Shown one piece after another: positions 1 to 6,756 of a stretch of 64,000 nt of DNA. Source of the stretch: an uncultured Oscillospiraceae bacterium (GTDB lineage Bacteria; Bacillota; Clostridia; Oscillospirales; Oscillospiraceae); the NCBI GenBank assembly GCA_910588635.1, contig CAJUPW010000007.1, positions 36,063-100,062 of the forward strand, read 5' to 3'. Position 1 is the stretch's first letter; each line of letters opens with the position of its first letter. The translations under genes and the position numbers were made by a program. A model generated the notes under the pieces. The model was not told the origin of the DNA. It ran no database searches and was given only the letters and a program-made list of their open reading frames with translations.

Positions 1-1071
1 CTTAAGGACGAGCTCACAGCCATCCGGGACAAGTACGGCGACGACCGGATCACGGAGATTCAGGATGTGGAGGACGAAATCGACATCGAGGACCTGATCG
101 AGGAGGAACAGTGCGTCTTTACCCTCACCCAGGCGGGCTATATCAAGCGCACGCCGGTGAGCGAGTACACCGCCCAGTCCAAGGGCGGCATGGGCAAGAA
201 GGGAATCACCACCCGGGAGGAGGACTACGTGGTGGACGTGTTTACCGCCTCCACCCACGACTATATCCTCTTCTTTACCGACACCGGCAAGGTGTACCGC
301 AAGAAGGGCTATCAGATTCCCGAGAGCGGCAAGACCGCCAAGGGCACCAATATCGTCAATATCCTCCAGGTGGAGCAGGGGGAGCGGGTGCAGACCATGC
401 TCCACTACCGGGAGACGGAGAACGAGGAGCTGTACCTGTTCATGGTCACCCGGAACGGCACCGTGAAGCGCCTGCCTGTCCAGACCCTGAAAAATCTGCG
501 CAGCAACGGCATCCGGGCCCTCCGCCTGGACGAGGGGGACGAGCTGGTGTGCGTCCGGGAGACCGATGGAACGAAAAATATCCTCATCGCCACCCACTTG
601 GGGCTGGCGGTCCGATTCGACGAGAACGACGTGCGGCCCATGGGCCGGGACGCCGTGGGCGTCCGGGGCATCCGCCTGCGGGAGGGGGACTATGTGGTGG
701 GGGCCGCCCGGATCACTGAGGGCCGGACCGTACTGTCCATCACCGAAAAGGGCTTCGGTAAGCGTACCCCCGTGGAGGAGTACCGAGTCACCAACCGGGG
801 CGGCATCGGCATCAGGAACTACATGGTCACCGAAAAGACCGGCCCCATTGTGGGGGTCAAGGTGGTGGACGGCTCCGAGGACCTGCTGCTGGTCACCCAG
901 GCGGGCATCCTGATCCGCACCCATGTGGACTCCATCCGCATGGCGGGCCGGGCCACCCAGGGCGTGATTGTCATGCGCTTCAAGGAGGAGGGAGACAAGG
1001 TGATCTCCCTGGCCCTGGCCGACCGGGAGGAGACTGCCGAAGCCGCTCAGACCGGGGAGGCGCCGGACTGA
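1..1071 (+). CDS. gyrA: DNA gyrase subunit A, C-terminal part (5' truncated by window)
   Basis: The reading frame is open from base 1, so the gene starts upstream of the window. The visible part is the end of the breakage-reunion region (an acidic stretch ending IEDLIEEEQC) and the C-terminal beta-pinwheel that wraps DNA, seen as repeated blades of the form GYIKRTPVSEY, GKVYRKKGYQIP, GTVKRLPVQ and GFGKRTPVEEY. The first blade contains QSKGGMGKKGI, which fits the GyrA-box Q-R/K-G-G-x-R/K-G and favours GyrA over ParC. GyrA with GyrB introduces negative supercoils. The tail is short and acidic (EETAEAAQTGEAPD). Identity is confident; only the 5' end is missing. Confidence 0.95.
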   Translation, partial: LKDELTAIRDKYGDDRITEIQDVEDEIDIEDLIEEEQCVFTLTQAGYIKRTPVSEYTAQSKGGMGKKGITTREEDYVVDVFTASTHDYILFFTDTGKVYRKKGYQIPESGKTAKGTNIVNILQVEQGERVQTMLHYRETENEELYLFMVTRNGTVKRLPVQTLKNLRSNGIRALRLDEGDELVCVRETDGTKNILIATHLGLAVRFDENDVRPMGRDAVGVRGIRLREGDYVVGAARITEGRTVLSITEKGFGKRTPVEEYRVTNRGGIGIRNYMVTEKTGPIVGVKVVDGSEDLLLVTQAGILIRTHVDSIRMAGRATQGVIVMRFKEEGDKVISLALADREETAEAAQTGEAPD

Positions 1072-1125
1072 TCTCCGAGGAGGAATACTGGCAGAGGCGA
1101 GAAGAGATTTTGAGGAGGCAGTGAC

Positions 1126-1470
1126 ATGGGCGGCATGGTGATGTCCACCTTTATGATGTTTGTCCCCCAGCAGGCGGTATTCCTCTTTTTGACCATTTGC
1201 TGCGTTGGTTTCTTCGGTATCTATATCCCCTATCAGGAGAGCAAAAAGAAGGGAGAAGTCTGGGGGCCGCTGCGGTGGATGAAAAAAATAAAGGCCGTCA
1301 AGGGTCCGGCAGGACGGAAGCGGCCCTCCCAAGCTGAGTTCAACCACATATCGTCTATAGGTCCTGATATGCGTCACCGGCTGGACCAGTTGGAGAGCCT
1401 GAAGGCCGCCGGACTGATTGACGACCGGGAGTACCAGGAGCGAAAAGCGAAAATTTCAAAGGAGCTGTAA
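1126..1470 (+). CDS. Small membrane protein with C-terminal SHOCT-like domain
   Basis: A 114-residue protein. One hydrophobic helix (about residues 12-35, around VFLFLTICCVGFFGIYI) is followed by a basic linker and a C-terminal segment (about 84-114, LDQLESLKAAGLIDDREYQE) that matches the SHOCT pattern: an amphipathic helix, G-L-I-(D/T), then E-Y/F-xx-K. SHOCT domains are often at the ends of membrane proteins and are thought to mediate oligomerisation. A strong site (GAGGAGG, 7 nt) precedes the ATG. The DIP1984 gene starts 4 nt after the stop, so the two are probably co-transcribed. Its function is unknown. Confidence 0.7.
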   Translation: MGGMVMSTFMMFVPQQAVFLFLTICCVGFFGIYIPYQESKKKGEVWGPLRWMKKIKAVKGPAGRKRPSQAEFNHISSIGPDMRHRLDQLESLKAAGLIDDREYQERKAKISKEL

Positions 1471-1473
1471 TTT

Positions 1474-1929
1474 ATGAAGTTGGCCAACGCCCTGTCCCAG
1501 CGGTCGGAGCTCCAGACCCGCATCCGCCAGCTGGAGAGCCGGCTGAGCAACAACGCCCAGGTCCAGGAGGGGGAACAGCCCGCCGAGGACCCCATGGAGC
1601 TGCTTGGCGAGCTGGAGGCGGACTATGCCCGGCTGGAGGAGCTGATCTCCGCCATCAACCGCACCAACAACTCCACTACGCTGGAGGGCGGGTCCACCCT
1701 GTCTGATCTGCTGGCAAAGCGGGACTGCCTCAAGGGCAGGCTGTCCGCCTTGCGCAATTTCCTGGACAACGCCAGCGCCCTGGTCCGCCGCCACAGCGCC
1801 AGCGAAATCAAGGTGAAAAGCACCGTCAACGTCCGGGAGCTTCAAAAGCAGGTGGACGGGCTGTCCAGGGACCTGCGGGAGCTGGAGGAGACCATTCAGG
1901 AGAAGAACTGGACCACGGAACTGCTATAA
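1474..1929 (+). CDS. DIP1984 family protein
   Basis: A 151-residue, mostly helical, charged protein that I recognise as the DIP1984 (septicolysin-like) family. Hallmarks are the N-terminus MKLANALSQRSELQTRIRQL, the N-R-T-N motif in AINRTNNSTTL, and the C-terminus built around RELQKQVDGLSRDLRELEE. The biochemical role is not established. Comparative genomics of RNA-repair systems has linked this family to RtcB/Band-7 neighbourhoods and to a tRNA-like RNA (from memory). Here it follows a SHOCT protein and is immediately followed by a structured RNA region with a T-arm, but no RNA ligase lies within the window. Confidence 0.8.
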   Translation: MKLANALSQRSELQTRIRQLESRLSNNAQVQEGEQPAEDPMELLGELEADYARLEELISAINRTNNSTTLEGGSTLSDLLAKRDCLKGRLSALRNFLDNASALVRRHSASEIKVKSTVNVRELQKQVDGLSRDLRELEETIQEKNWTTELL

Positions 1930-1933
1930 AGAT

Positions 1934-2177
1934 TTGGTTGCGCGAAAGGCGGACGTCAAGCCCCAATGTGCCGGGGCCAACAGGCACGTTGTATGGGGAC
2001 AGGCGGGACCTTGTCTGGCTGGGTTCGAATCCCGGTTTTTTATCAGGTCCGTTACCGTTACACCTGTACTGTTATAGTCCTTCGGGATGTTTTTATATTT
2101 ATCACCGGACGTCGGTTTCGCGCGGGCGGGTTAGGGGAACTTGAAAAAAGCCGGACGCAGGTTTACGTCCGGCTTTT
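1934..2177 (+). ncRNA. Structured RNA with tRNA-like T-arm, downstream of DIP1984
   Basis: The 320 nt between DIP1984 and the relB-like gene hold no convincing ORF but a dense fold. A long-range stem joins GCGCGAAA (1940-1947) to TTTCGCGC (2116-2123) and continues with GACGTC (1952-1957) to GACGTC (2108-2113). Inside are a hairpin (1961-1972 with 1983-1998, 12 bp with a GTAT bulge), a small hairpin (1998-2003/2009-2015), and a T-arm: stem 2019-2023/2031-2035 with the 7-nt loop TTCGAAT. GGACC (2006-2010) can pair with GGTCC (2046-2050). A UUCG tetraloop hairpin lies at 2078-2087, and an intrinsic terminator ends the region. No anticodon arm or CCA end is apparent, so it is not an ordinary tRNA. 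It may be processed from the DIP1984 transcript. Confidence 0.7.
2146..2177 (+). terminator. Intrinsic terminator of the DIP1984/tRNA-like RNA unit
   Basis: A perfect 12-bp stem, 2146-2157 with 2166-2177 (AAAAGCCGGACG / CGTCCGGCTTTT), with an 8-nt loop. The 3' arm ends in four T. Confidence 0.9.
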
Positions 2178-2190
2178 GTATTGAAATCTA

Positions 2191-2222
2191 TTGACATTGT
2201 ATTAAAATTTATATATAATACA
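2191..2222 (+). promoter_or_regulatory. Consensus promoter with overlapping palindrome for the relB-yafQ operon
   Basis: TTGACA (2191-2196), a 17-bp spacer and TATAAT (2214-2219) are a perfect sigma-A promoter. A 7-bp inverted repeat, TGTATTA (2198-2204) and TAATACA (2216-2222), overlaps the -10. It is a likely operator for RelB autorepression, which is the usual control of such operons. Confidence 0.85.
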
Positions 2223-2250
2223 TAGTATAGAGCAGAAAGGAGTGTCTGAT

Positions 2251-2523
2251 GTGGCGCAGACAAGCATCAATATTCGGATGGACGCAGAGCTGAAGCGGCA
2301 GTTTGAAGAATTTTGCGCGGACGTGGGCATGAGCATGACCACGGCTTTCACCGTGTTTGCCAAAAAGACTGTGCGGGAAAATAAAATACCATTTCCGCTG
2401 GATCGGGATATCCCAAATGAGGAGACCAGGCAGGCCATTGATAATGTGCGAAAGGGTATCGGCTTAAGCAGAGAATTTCATTCGGTTAAAGAGCTGATGG
2501 AGAATCTTAATGCTGACGATTAG
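2251..2523 (+). CDS. RelB/DinJ family antitoxin
   Basis: About 90 residues with the RelB/DinJ ribbon-helix-helix N-terminus (INIRMDAELKRQFEEFCADV, then GMSMTTAFTVFAKKTV) and a C-terminal toxin-binding tail. It binds DNA and neutralises the adjacent RelE/YafQ-type toxin. The frame also has GTG at 2242, but AAGGAG (2237-2242) would then abut the start. GTG at 2251 has an 8-nt spacing and is preferred. The toxin gene overlaps its end by 14 nt, which indicates translational coupling. The AT-rich leader contrasts with the GC-rich surroundings. Confidence 0.88.
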   Translation: MAQTSINIRMDAELKRQFEEFCADVGMSMTTAFTVFAKKTVRENKIPFPLDRDIPNEETRQAIDNVRKGIGLSREFHSVKELMENLNADD

Positions 2524-2782
2524 ATACGAGGCGTCTTTCAAAAGGGACTATAAGCGAATTAAAAGAAGGGGATATGATCTCTGCCTGATAGAAGAAGTAA
2601 TTGACCTTCTGATTCAGCAGAAGCCTCTGCCAGAGCGGTATAAGGATCATGGTCTTATTGGAGATTATGCCGGCTGCCGGGAGTGTCATATTACCCCGGA
2701 TTGGTTGCTGGTCTATCAAATCAGTCAGGATAAGCTGATTTTAATACTCACCCGCACCGGTACCCACAGCGATCTGTTTTGA
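2510..2782 (+). CDS. RelE/YafQ family mRNA interferase toxin
   Basis: A 90-residue basic protein typical of the YafQ branch of RelE toxins: an N-terminal strand and KRDYKRIKRRGYD helix, then KDHGLIGDYAGCRECHITPD, WLLVYQI and a C-terminal LTRTGTHSDLF. The C-terminal histidine (THSDLF) matches the catalytic His of YafQ, and H in ECHITPD is also conserved. Such toxins cleave mRNA in the ribosomal A site. It overlaps and follows the antitoxin gene under one promoter. The pair looks intact. Confidence 0.9.
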   Translation: MLTIRYEASFKRDYKRIKRRGYDLCLIEEVIDLLIQQKPLPERYKDHGLIGDYAGCRECHITPDWLLVYQISQDKLILILTRTGTHSDLF

Positions 2783-2793
2783 AGGAATGAACA

Positions 2794-3231
2794 ATGAAAA
2801 CTGTTACTATCTATACCGACGGGGCCTGTTCGGGTAATCCGGGCCCCGGAGGCTGGGGCGCCATCCTGATGTATGGCGCCCACAAGAAGGAGCTGTCCGG
2901 GGGCGAGGCCCGGACCACCAACAACCGCATGGAACTCACCGGGGTGATCGCCGCCCTAGAAGCATTAAATGAGCCTTGCGTGGTTGAGCTGTACTCCGAC
3001 AGCAAGTATGTCATCGACGGTCTGGGCAAGGGATGGGCCAAGAGCTGGCGGGCGAAGGGCTGGGTGAAGTCAGACAAAAAGCCCGCCCTCAATCCCGATC
3101 TGTGGGGCCGCCTGCTGGACCTGTGCGAGAAGCACACGGTGAATCTCCACTGGGTGAAGGGCCACGCGGAAAACGAGTTCAACAACCGCTGCGACCAGCT
3201 GGCGGTGGCTGAAAGTCAAAAGTACAAATAA
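2794..3231 (+). CDS. rnhA: Ribonuclease HI
   Basis: 145 residues, the usual RNase HI length. It degrades the RNA strand of RNA-DNA hybrids. The catalytic carboxylates are visible: D9 (TDGACSGNPGPGG), E47 (TTNNRMEL), D69 (YSDSKYV) and D134 (NRCDQLA), plus the loop histidine H124 (VKGHAENEFN). It starts 11 nt after the yafQ stop and may be partly read from the TA promoter. A bidirectional terminator follows. Confidence 0.95.
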   Translation: MKTVTIYTDGACSGNPGPGGWGAILMYGAHKKELSGGEARTTNNRMELTGVIAALEALNEPCVVELYSDSKYVIDGLGKGWAKSWRAKGWVKSDKKPALNPDLWGRLLDLCEKHTVNLHWVKGHAENEFNNRCDQLAVAESQKYK

Positions 3232-3234
3232 ACA

Positions 3235-3266
3235 AAAGGCACAGGACCTACTTGTCCTGTGCCTTT
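3235..3266. terminator. Bidirectional intrinsic terminator between rnhA and the convergent small membrane gene
   Basis: A perfect 13-bp stem (3235-3247 with 3254-3266, AAAGGCACAGGAC / GTCCTGTGCCTTT) with a 6-nt loop, A-rich on one side and T-rich on the other. It overlaps the last codons of the convergent gene ending at 3248. Confidence 0.9.
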
Positions 3267-3418
3267 GCTTTTCTTTTCCGGTAGCAGATATCCCGGTTTC
3301 CGCAGGTGGCGCACCCGCGGCCACAACCCCGCTTGCTGCCATAATCGTTATACAACAAAATAGCGATAGGGATACCAATCACAGCCACAGCGAACAGTCC
3401 AATGGCGAAATATTCCAC
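3248..3418 (-). CDS. Small cysteine-rich single-span membrane protein
   Basis: A 56-residue protein with one transmembrane helix (about 5-28, AIGLFAVAVIGIPIAILLYN) and a cytoplasmic tail with a cysteine cluster (CGRGCATCGNRDIC) and many lysines. The architecture resembles FeoB-associated Cys-rich membrane proteins, but no feoB is nearby, so this is only a similarity. Start choice: GTG at 3418 is preceded by AGGAGG at 7 nt, whereas the longer TTG at 3436 has the ribosome site inside the frame. It lies just downstream of the XRE regulator gene, probably in one transcript with it and the DUF6442-like gene. Confidence 0.65.
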   Translation of the reverse strand: MEYFAIGLFAVAVIGIPIAILLYNDYGSKRGCGRGCATCGNRDICYRKRKAKAQDK

Positions 3419-3432
3419 AGGCGGGCCTCCTC

Positions 3433-3642
3433 TCAATCGAAGTAGAACAGCTCCTCAAACTTCTTGTCCAGGGCGACGCACAGCACCAGGGCCAGCTTGG
3501 CGGTGGGGTTGAACTGGCCCGTCTCGATGGAGCTGATGGTCTGGCGGGACACGCCCACCAGCCTGGCCAGCTCCCCCTGGGACAGGGAGCGCTCCGCCCG
3601 GGCCACCTTTAACCGATTTTTCAGGACCAGCTGATCGTCCAT
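3433..3642 (-). CDS. XRE-family helix-turn-helix regulator
   Basis: A 69-residue single-domain regulator. The helix-turn-helix is LSQGELARLVGVSRQTISSI followed by ETGQFNPTAKLALVL, ending in a hydrophobic FEELFYFD typical of the small YgzD-like XRE group. It is encoded 4 nt after a membrane protein gene (3647-3958). This pairing of small XRE regulator and small membrane protein is common in Firmicutes. A palindrome over the operon promoter suggests autoregulation. Confidence 0.88.
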   Translation of the reverse strand: MDDQLVLKNRLKVARAERSLSQGELARLVGVSRQTISSIETGQFNPTAKLALVLCVALDKKFEELFYFD

Positions 3643-3646
3643 GCCC

Positions 3647-3958
3647 TCACCCCTGTGTGAAGTATTTTACCACATAGAACACCAGAATGACAAAGGAAAT
3701 AATCATGGTGACCAAATCGGAGGCATTTTTCCGCTTGGTGAGCCGGTACAGCCGGCTGCTGACGCAGGAGGTCCAGAACATAATCATGACGCTGTCGGAG
3801 GACAGGTTGTGAAAGTGATTGTAGGCGACAATCGCAAGGCCTGCCATCAGAGTAAAGGCCAGACTGAAGGACTCCCCCTCAATGGTGATGGTCCGCTCCA
3901 TCTCGTCCTGATTTTCGTTTTCTTTGCGGCTTTTTTCCAAAATTTTGTCCTTTTCCAA
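3647..3958 (-). CDS. DUF6442-like small membrane protein
   Basis: About 103 residues. A charged N-terminal helix (EKDKILEKSRKENENQDEME) is followed by transmembrane segments around SLAFTLMAGLAIVAYNHF, MIMFWTSCVSSRLY and VTMIISFVILVFYVVKYF. This layout fits proteins annotated DUF6442, which typically precede a small XRE regulator. The start is TTG at 3958, with GAGGT 8 nt upstream. It is the first gene of a - strand operon with the XRE gene and perhaps the Cys-rich membrane gene. Function unknown. Confidence 0.7.
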   Translation of the reverse strand: MEKDKILEKSRKENENQDEMERTITIEGESFSLAFTLMAGLAIVAYNHFHNLSSDSVMIMFWTSCVSSRLYRLTKRKNASDLVTMIISFVILVFYVVKYFTQG

Positions 3959-4021
3959 GTTAAAAACCTCTTTTCAAACAATTTCGGCGTAGGTCCGGCC
4001 GTGACCTCCTCCGTTGAGGGT

Positions 4022-4059
4022 ATCATAGCACGGTGGGACCATGTTGTCAAGTATACTTG
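4022..4059 (-). promoter_or_regulatory. Promoter and palindromic operator of the DUF6442-XRE operon
   Basis: On the - strand, TTGACA (4050-4045) and TATGAT (4027-4022) are separated by 17 bp. The palindrome CAAGTATACTTG (4048-4059) overlaps the -35 and is a likely XRE operator. Confidence 0.75.
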
Positions 4060-4096
4060 TCAAAAAAATAATGAAACTTGGCAGAACAGAATAGAC

Positions 4097-4125
4097 TTGC
4101 CTTTTCCGGAAAAACAGGGTACAAT
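4097..4125 (+). promoter_or_regulatory. Promoter of the moxR-VWA-GNAT genes
   Basis: TTGCCT (4097-4102), a 17-bp spacer and TACAAT (4120-4125) lie 36 nt upstream of the moxR ATG. Confidence 0.75.
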
Positions 4126-4160
4126 CAGGAGCAATATTGCATGACCGGGAGGAAGCAAGA

Positions 4161-4970
4161 ATGAAGGAATTTCGCGGAAGTCAGAACTATGTGGCCTCGG
4201 AGGAGCTGCTCCGGGCGGCCAATATCGCCATGGTGCTGGAAAAGCCCTTGCTCATCAAGGGGGAGCCGGGGACAGGAAAGACCATGCTGGCCGAGGCCAT
4301 CTCCCAGGCGCTGGGCAAAAAACTCATTATCTGGAATATCAAGTCCACCACCAAGGCCCAGGACGGGCTCTACGTCTACGACGTGGTTCAGCGGCTGTAC
4401 GACAGCCAGTTTGGCAGCCAGGGGGTGGACGATATCGAGAAGTATGTCAAGCTGGGCAAGCTGGGGGAGGCGTTTACCGATGACGAGCAGGTCATCCTCC
4501 TCATCGACGAGATTGACAAGGCCGACCTGGAGTTCCCCAACGACCTGCTGTGGGAGCTGGACCGGATGGAGTTCCACATCCCGGAGACCGGCCGGACGGT
4601 GAAGGCCAAACACCGCCCGGTGGTGATTATCACCTCCAATGCGGAGAAAGAGCTGCCCGACGCATTTCTCCGCCGGTGTGTGTTCCACTACATTGAGTTC
4701 CCGGACAAGGAGCTGATGGCCGATATCGTCCGGGTCCATTACCCGGACATCAGCGAGAGGCTGCTCACCCAGGTGCTGGAGGCCTTCTATAAGATTCGGA
4801 ACCTCCCTCAGATCAAGAAAAAGCCCTCCACCAGCGAGATCATCGACTGGATTCAGGCACTCCAGCACGGCGGCGCAGATGTGGGCCGCATCGTGAAGGA
4901 GGTGCCCTATCTGGGGGTCCTGCTGAAAAAGAACGAGGACATTGACACGCTGCGGCGGCAGTGGCGGTGA
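4161..4970 (+). CDS. MoxR-family AAA+ ATPase
   Basis: 270 residues. Walker A is GEPGTGKT (about residues 34-41), Walker B is ILLIDEIDKAD, and sensor 1 falls in VVIITSN, followed by the arginine-finger region FLRRCVFHY. MoxR ATPases act as chaperones that insert metals or mature complexes, working with VWA proteins. ATG 4161 is chosen because GGGAGG stands 8 nt before it; an in-frame TTG at 4137 lacks a site. The VWA partner begins 4 nt after the stop. Confidence 0.9.
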   Translation: MKEFRGSQNYVASEELLRAANIAMVLEKPLLIKGEPGTGKTMLAEAISQALGKKLIIWNIKSTTKAQDGLYVYDVVQRLYDSQFGSQGVDDIEKYVKLGKLGEAFTDDEQVILLIDEIDKADLEFPNDLLWELDRMEFHIPETGRTVKAKHRPVVIITSNAEKELPDAFLRRCVFHYIEFPDKELMADIVRVHYPDISERLLTQVLEAFYKIRNLPQIKKKPSTSEIIDWIQALQHGGADVGRIVKEVPYLGVLLKKNEDIDTLRRQWR

Positions 4971-4974
4971 GGCC

Positions 4975-6174
4975 ATGTTTACCGACTTTCTGTATCTGCT
5001 CCGGCGAAACGGGCTGAAGGTGTCCCTCACCGAGTGGATGGCGTTGGCGGAGGGTCTGTACAAAAATCTCCACGGGGCCAGCTTCACCGGCTTCTACCAC
5101 CTGTGCCGCTGCCTGCTGGTGAAGAGCGAGGCGGATTTTGACGCCTTCGACCGCACCTTTCTGGAGTATTTCAAGGACGTCCCCTTTCAGCAGGAGGTAT
5201 CCAAAGAGTTATTGGACTGGCTGAATAAACCGGACGTATTATCCGACTACGCCAACTGGGACGAAATGCAGGCCCTGAAAAATATGGGCTTCTCTGAGGA
5301 GGAGATTGAACAGATGCTCCGGGAGCGCCTGGAGGAGCAGACCGAGGAGCACAACGGAGGCAGTTACTGGGTGGGCACCCACGGCATGTCTATGTTCGGC
5401 AACTCCGGCCTGTCTCCCAAGGGCATCCGGGTGGGGGGACAGAGCATGTACCGCCGGGCTTTCCGGGTGGCGGGGGAGCGGAAATTCCGGGACTTCCGCC
5501 GGGACAACACCCTGGACACCCGCCAGTTCCAGGTGGCCCTGCGCCACCTGCGCCAGTTCTCCGGGCTGGTGGACCTCCCCCCCACCGAGTTTGATGTGGA
5601 CAACACCATCAAGGACACGGCGGACAACGGCGGGCTGCTCAAGGTGCGCTACAAGCGCCCTCGGGAGAACACGGTGAAGGTGCTGCTCCTGATGGACTCG
5701 GGGGGCTCCATGGATTACTATGCCCAGCTCTGCTCCGCCCTGTTCCAGGCGGTATCCAGGTCGGGCCACTTCAAGGACCTGAAGGTCTATTACTTCCACA
5801 ACTGCCCCTATGGCCGGCTGTACAACGCCCCCACCCTCATGGGCCGGGACAGCGTGCCCACGGACTGGGTGCTGTCCAACATCCCAGGGGACTACAAGCT
5901 GATTCTGGTGGGAGACGCCCAGATGGCCCCCTACGAGCTGATGGGGGGATGGTACGGCCGGAGCGGACGGACGGACGGTCCCCAGTGCGGCATGGACTGG
6001 CTGCGGCTGCTGAAGGGCCGCTTCCGGAACACCGTCTGGCTCAACCCCAGCCGCCGTCCCGATTGGGGGGCCTACTGGTCTCAGACCTACGATGTCATCG
6101 CAAAAGAATTTCCCATGTACCTGCTCACGGTGGACGGCCTGGAGGAGGGCATGAAGAAGCTGCTGACAAGATAA
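4975..6174 (+). CDS. VWA-domain CoxE-like protein
   Basis: 399 residues. The C-terminal half contains a von Willebrand A domain with the MIDAS signature D-S-G-G-S (VLLLMDSGGSMDYY) followed by KLILVGDAQM and NTVWLNPSRRPDWG, as in CoxE-like proteins (PF05762). The N-terminal half is helical and acidic (EEEIEQMLRERLEEQTEEHN). Proteins of this kind pair with MoxR ATPases, here directly upstream, and probably form one chaperone complex of unknown client. The start is ATG 4975. Confidence 0.88.
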   Translation: MFTDFLYLLRRNGLKVSLTEWMALAEGLYKNLHGASFTGFYHLCRCLLVKSEADFDAFDRTFLEYFKDVPFQQEVSKELLDWLNKPDVLSDYANWDEMQALKNMGFSEEEIEQMLRERLEEQTEEHNGGSYWVGTHGMSMFGNSGLSPKGIRVGGQSMYRRAFRVAGERKFRDFRRDNTLDTRQFQVALRHLRQFSGLVDLPPTEFDVDNTIKDTADNGGLLKVRYKRPRENTVKVLLLMDSGGSMDYYAQLCSALFQAVSRSGHFKDLKVYYFHNCPYGRLYNAPTLMGRDSVPTDWVLSNIPGDYKLILVGDAQMAPYELMGGWYGRSGRTDGPQCGMDWLRLLKGRFRNTVWLNPSRRPDWGAYWSQTYDVIAKEFPMYLLTVDGLEEGMKKLLTR

Positions 6175-6187
6175 AGGAGGCTTGTTT

Positions 6188-6715
6188 ATGGACGGAATCC
6201 GAAAGGCGGTCCAAGCGGACATCCCACAGGTGGCCGCCATCTACGACCGTATTCTGACCGAGGAGGAACAGGGCCGGGCGGTAGTCGGCTGGATTCGGGG
6301 GGTCTACCCCACGGAACGGACCGCCCGGGACGCGCTGGAGGCGGGCACGCTGTTTGTCCTGGAGCAGGAGGGTAAGATTGCCGCCGCTGCCAAGATCGAC
6401 CGGAACCAGGTCCCCGAGTACGCCAACGCCCCCTGGCGGTATCCGGACGCGCCGGATTCCCAGGTGATGGTCCTCCACACCCTGGTGGTGGACCCCGCCT
6501 TTGCCGGAAGGGGCTGCGGGAAGCAGTTTGTGGCCTTTTATGAGGAACATTCCCGGGCTTGCGGCTGCCCCTACCTGCGCATGGACACCAACGCCAAGAA
6601 CGCCGCCGCCCGGCGGCTGTACAGCCGGCTGGGATATTGGGAGGCGGGCATCGTCCCCTGTGCGTTCAACGGCATCCCGGATGTGCAATTGGTCTGCCTG
6701 GAAAAAAAGCTGTAG
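6188..6715 (+). CDS. GNAT-family N-acetyltransferase
   Basis: 175 residues with the GNAT fold: N-terminal IRKAVQADIPQVAAIYDRI, the central strand VMVLHTLVVDP, the acetyl-CoA loop FAGRGCGKQF (R/Q-x-x-G-x-G/A variant) and the C-terminal motif NAAARRLYSRLGY. The substrate cannot be told. ATG 6188 has AAAGGAGG 7 nt upstream; the stop of the VWA gene is 13 nt before, so the gene probably belongs to the same transcript. Confidence 0.88.
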   Translation: MDGIRKAVQADIPQVAAIYDRILTEEEQGRAVVGWIRGVYPTERTARDALEAGTLFVLEQEGKIAAAAKIDRNQVPEYANAPWRYPDAPDSQVMVLHTLVVDPAFAGRGCGKQFVAFYEEHSRACGCPYLRMDTNAKNAAARRLYSRLGYWEAGIVPCAFNGIPDVQLVCLEKKL

Positions 6716-6720
6716 AGAAA

Positions 6721-6752
6721 CATCCCCGGAGGGTACGCGCCCTCCGGGGATG
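6721..6752. terminator. Bidirectional intrinsic terminator between GNAT gene and pncB
   Basis: A perfect 13-bp stem, CATCCCCGGAGGG (6721-6733) with CCCTCCGGGGATG (6740-6752), lies 5 nt from each of the two convergent stop codons. Confidence 0.85.
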
Positions 6753-6756
6753 CTGT

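Noticed and set aside
2019..2035. T-arm with TTCGAAT as evidence of a normal tRNA gene
   Set aside because: No anticodon stem-loop, 7-bp acceptor stem or D-arm is found at the right distances. It is kept as part of a larger tRNA-like RNA.
2242..2250. GTG 2242 as the start of relB
   Set aside because: AAGGAG at 2237-2242 would overlap this codon; GTG 2251 has an 8-nt spacing.
3641..4144. 167-codon open frame on the + strand
   Set aside because: It lies antisense to the DUF6442-XRE genes, has no ribosome site and runs through their promoter region.
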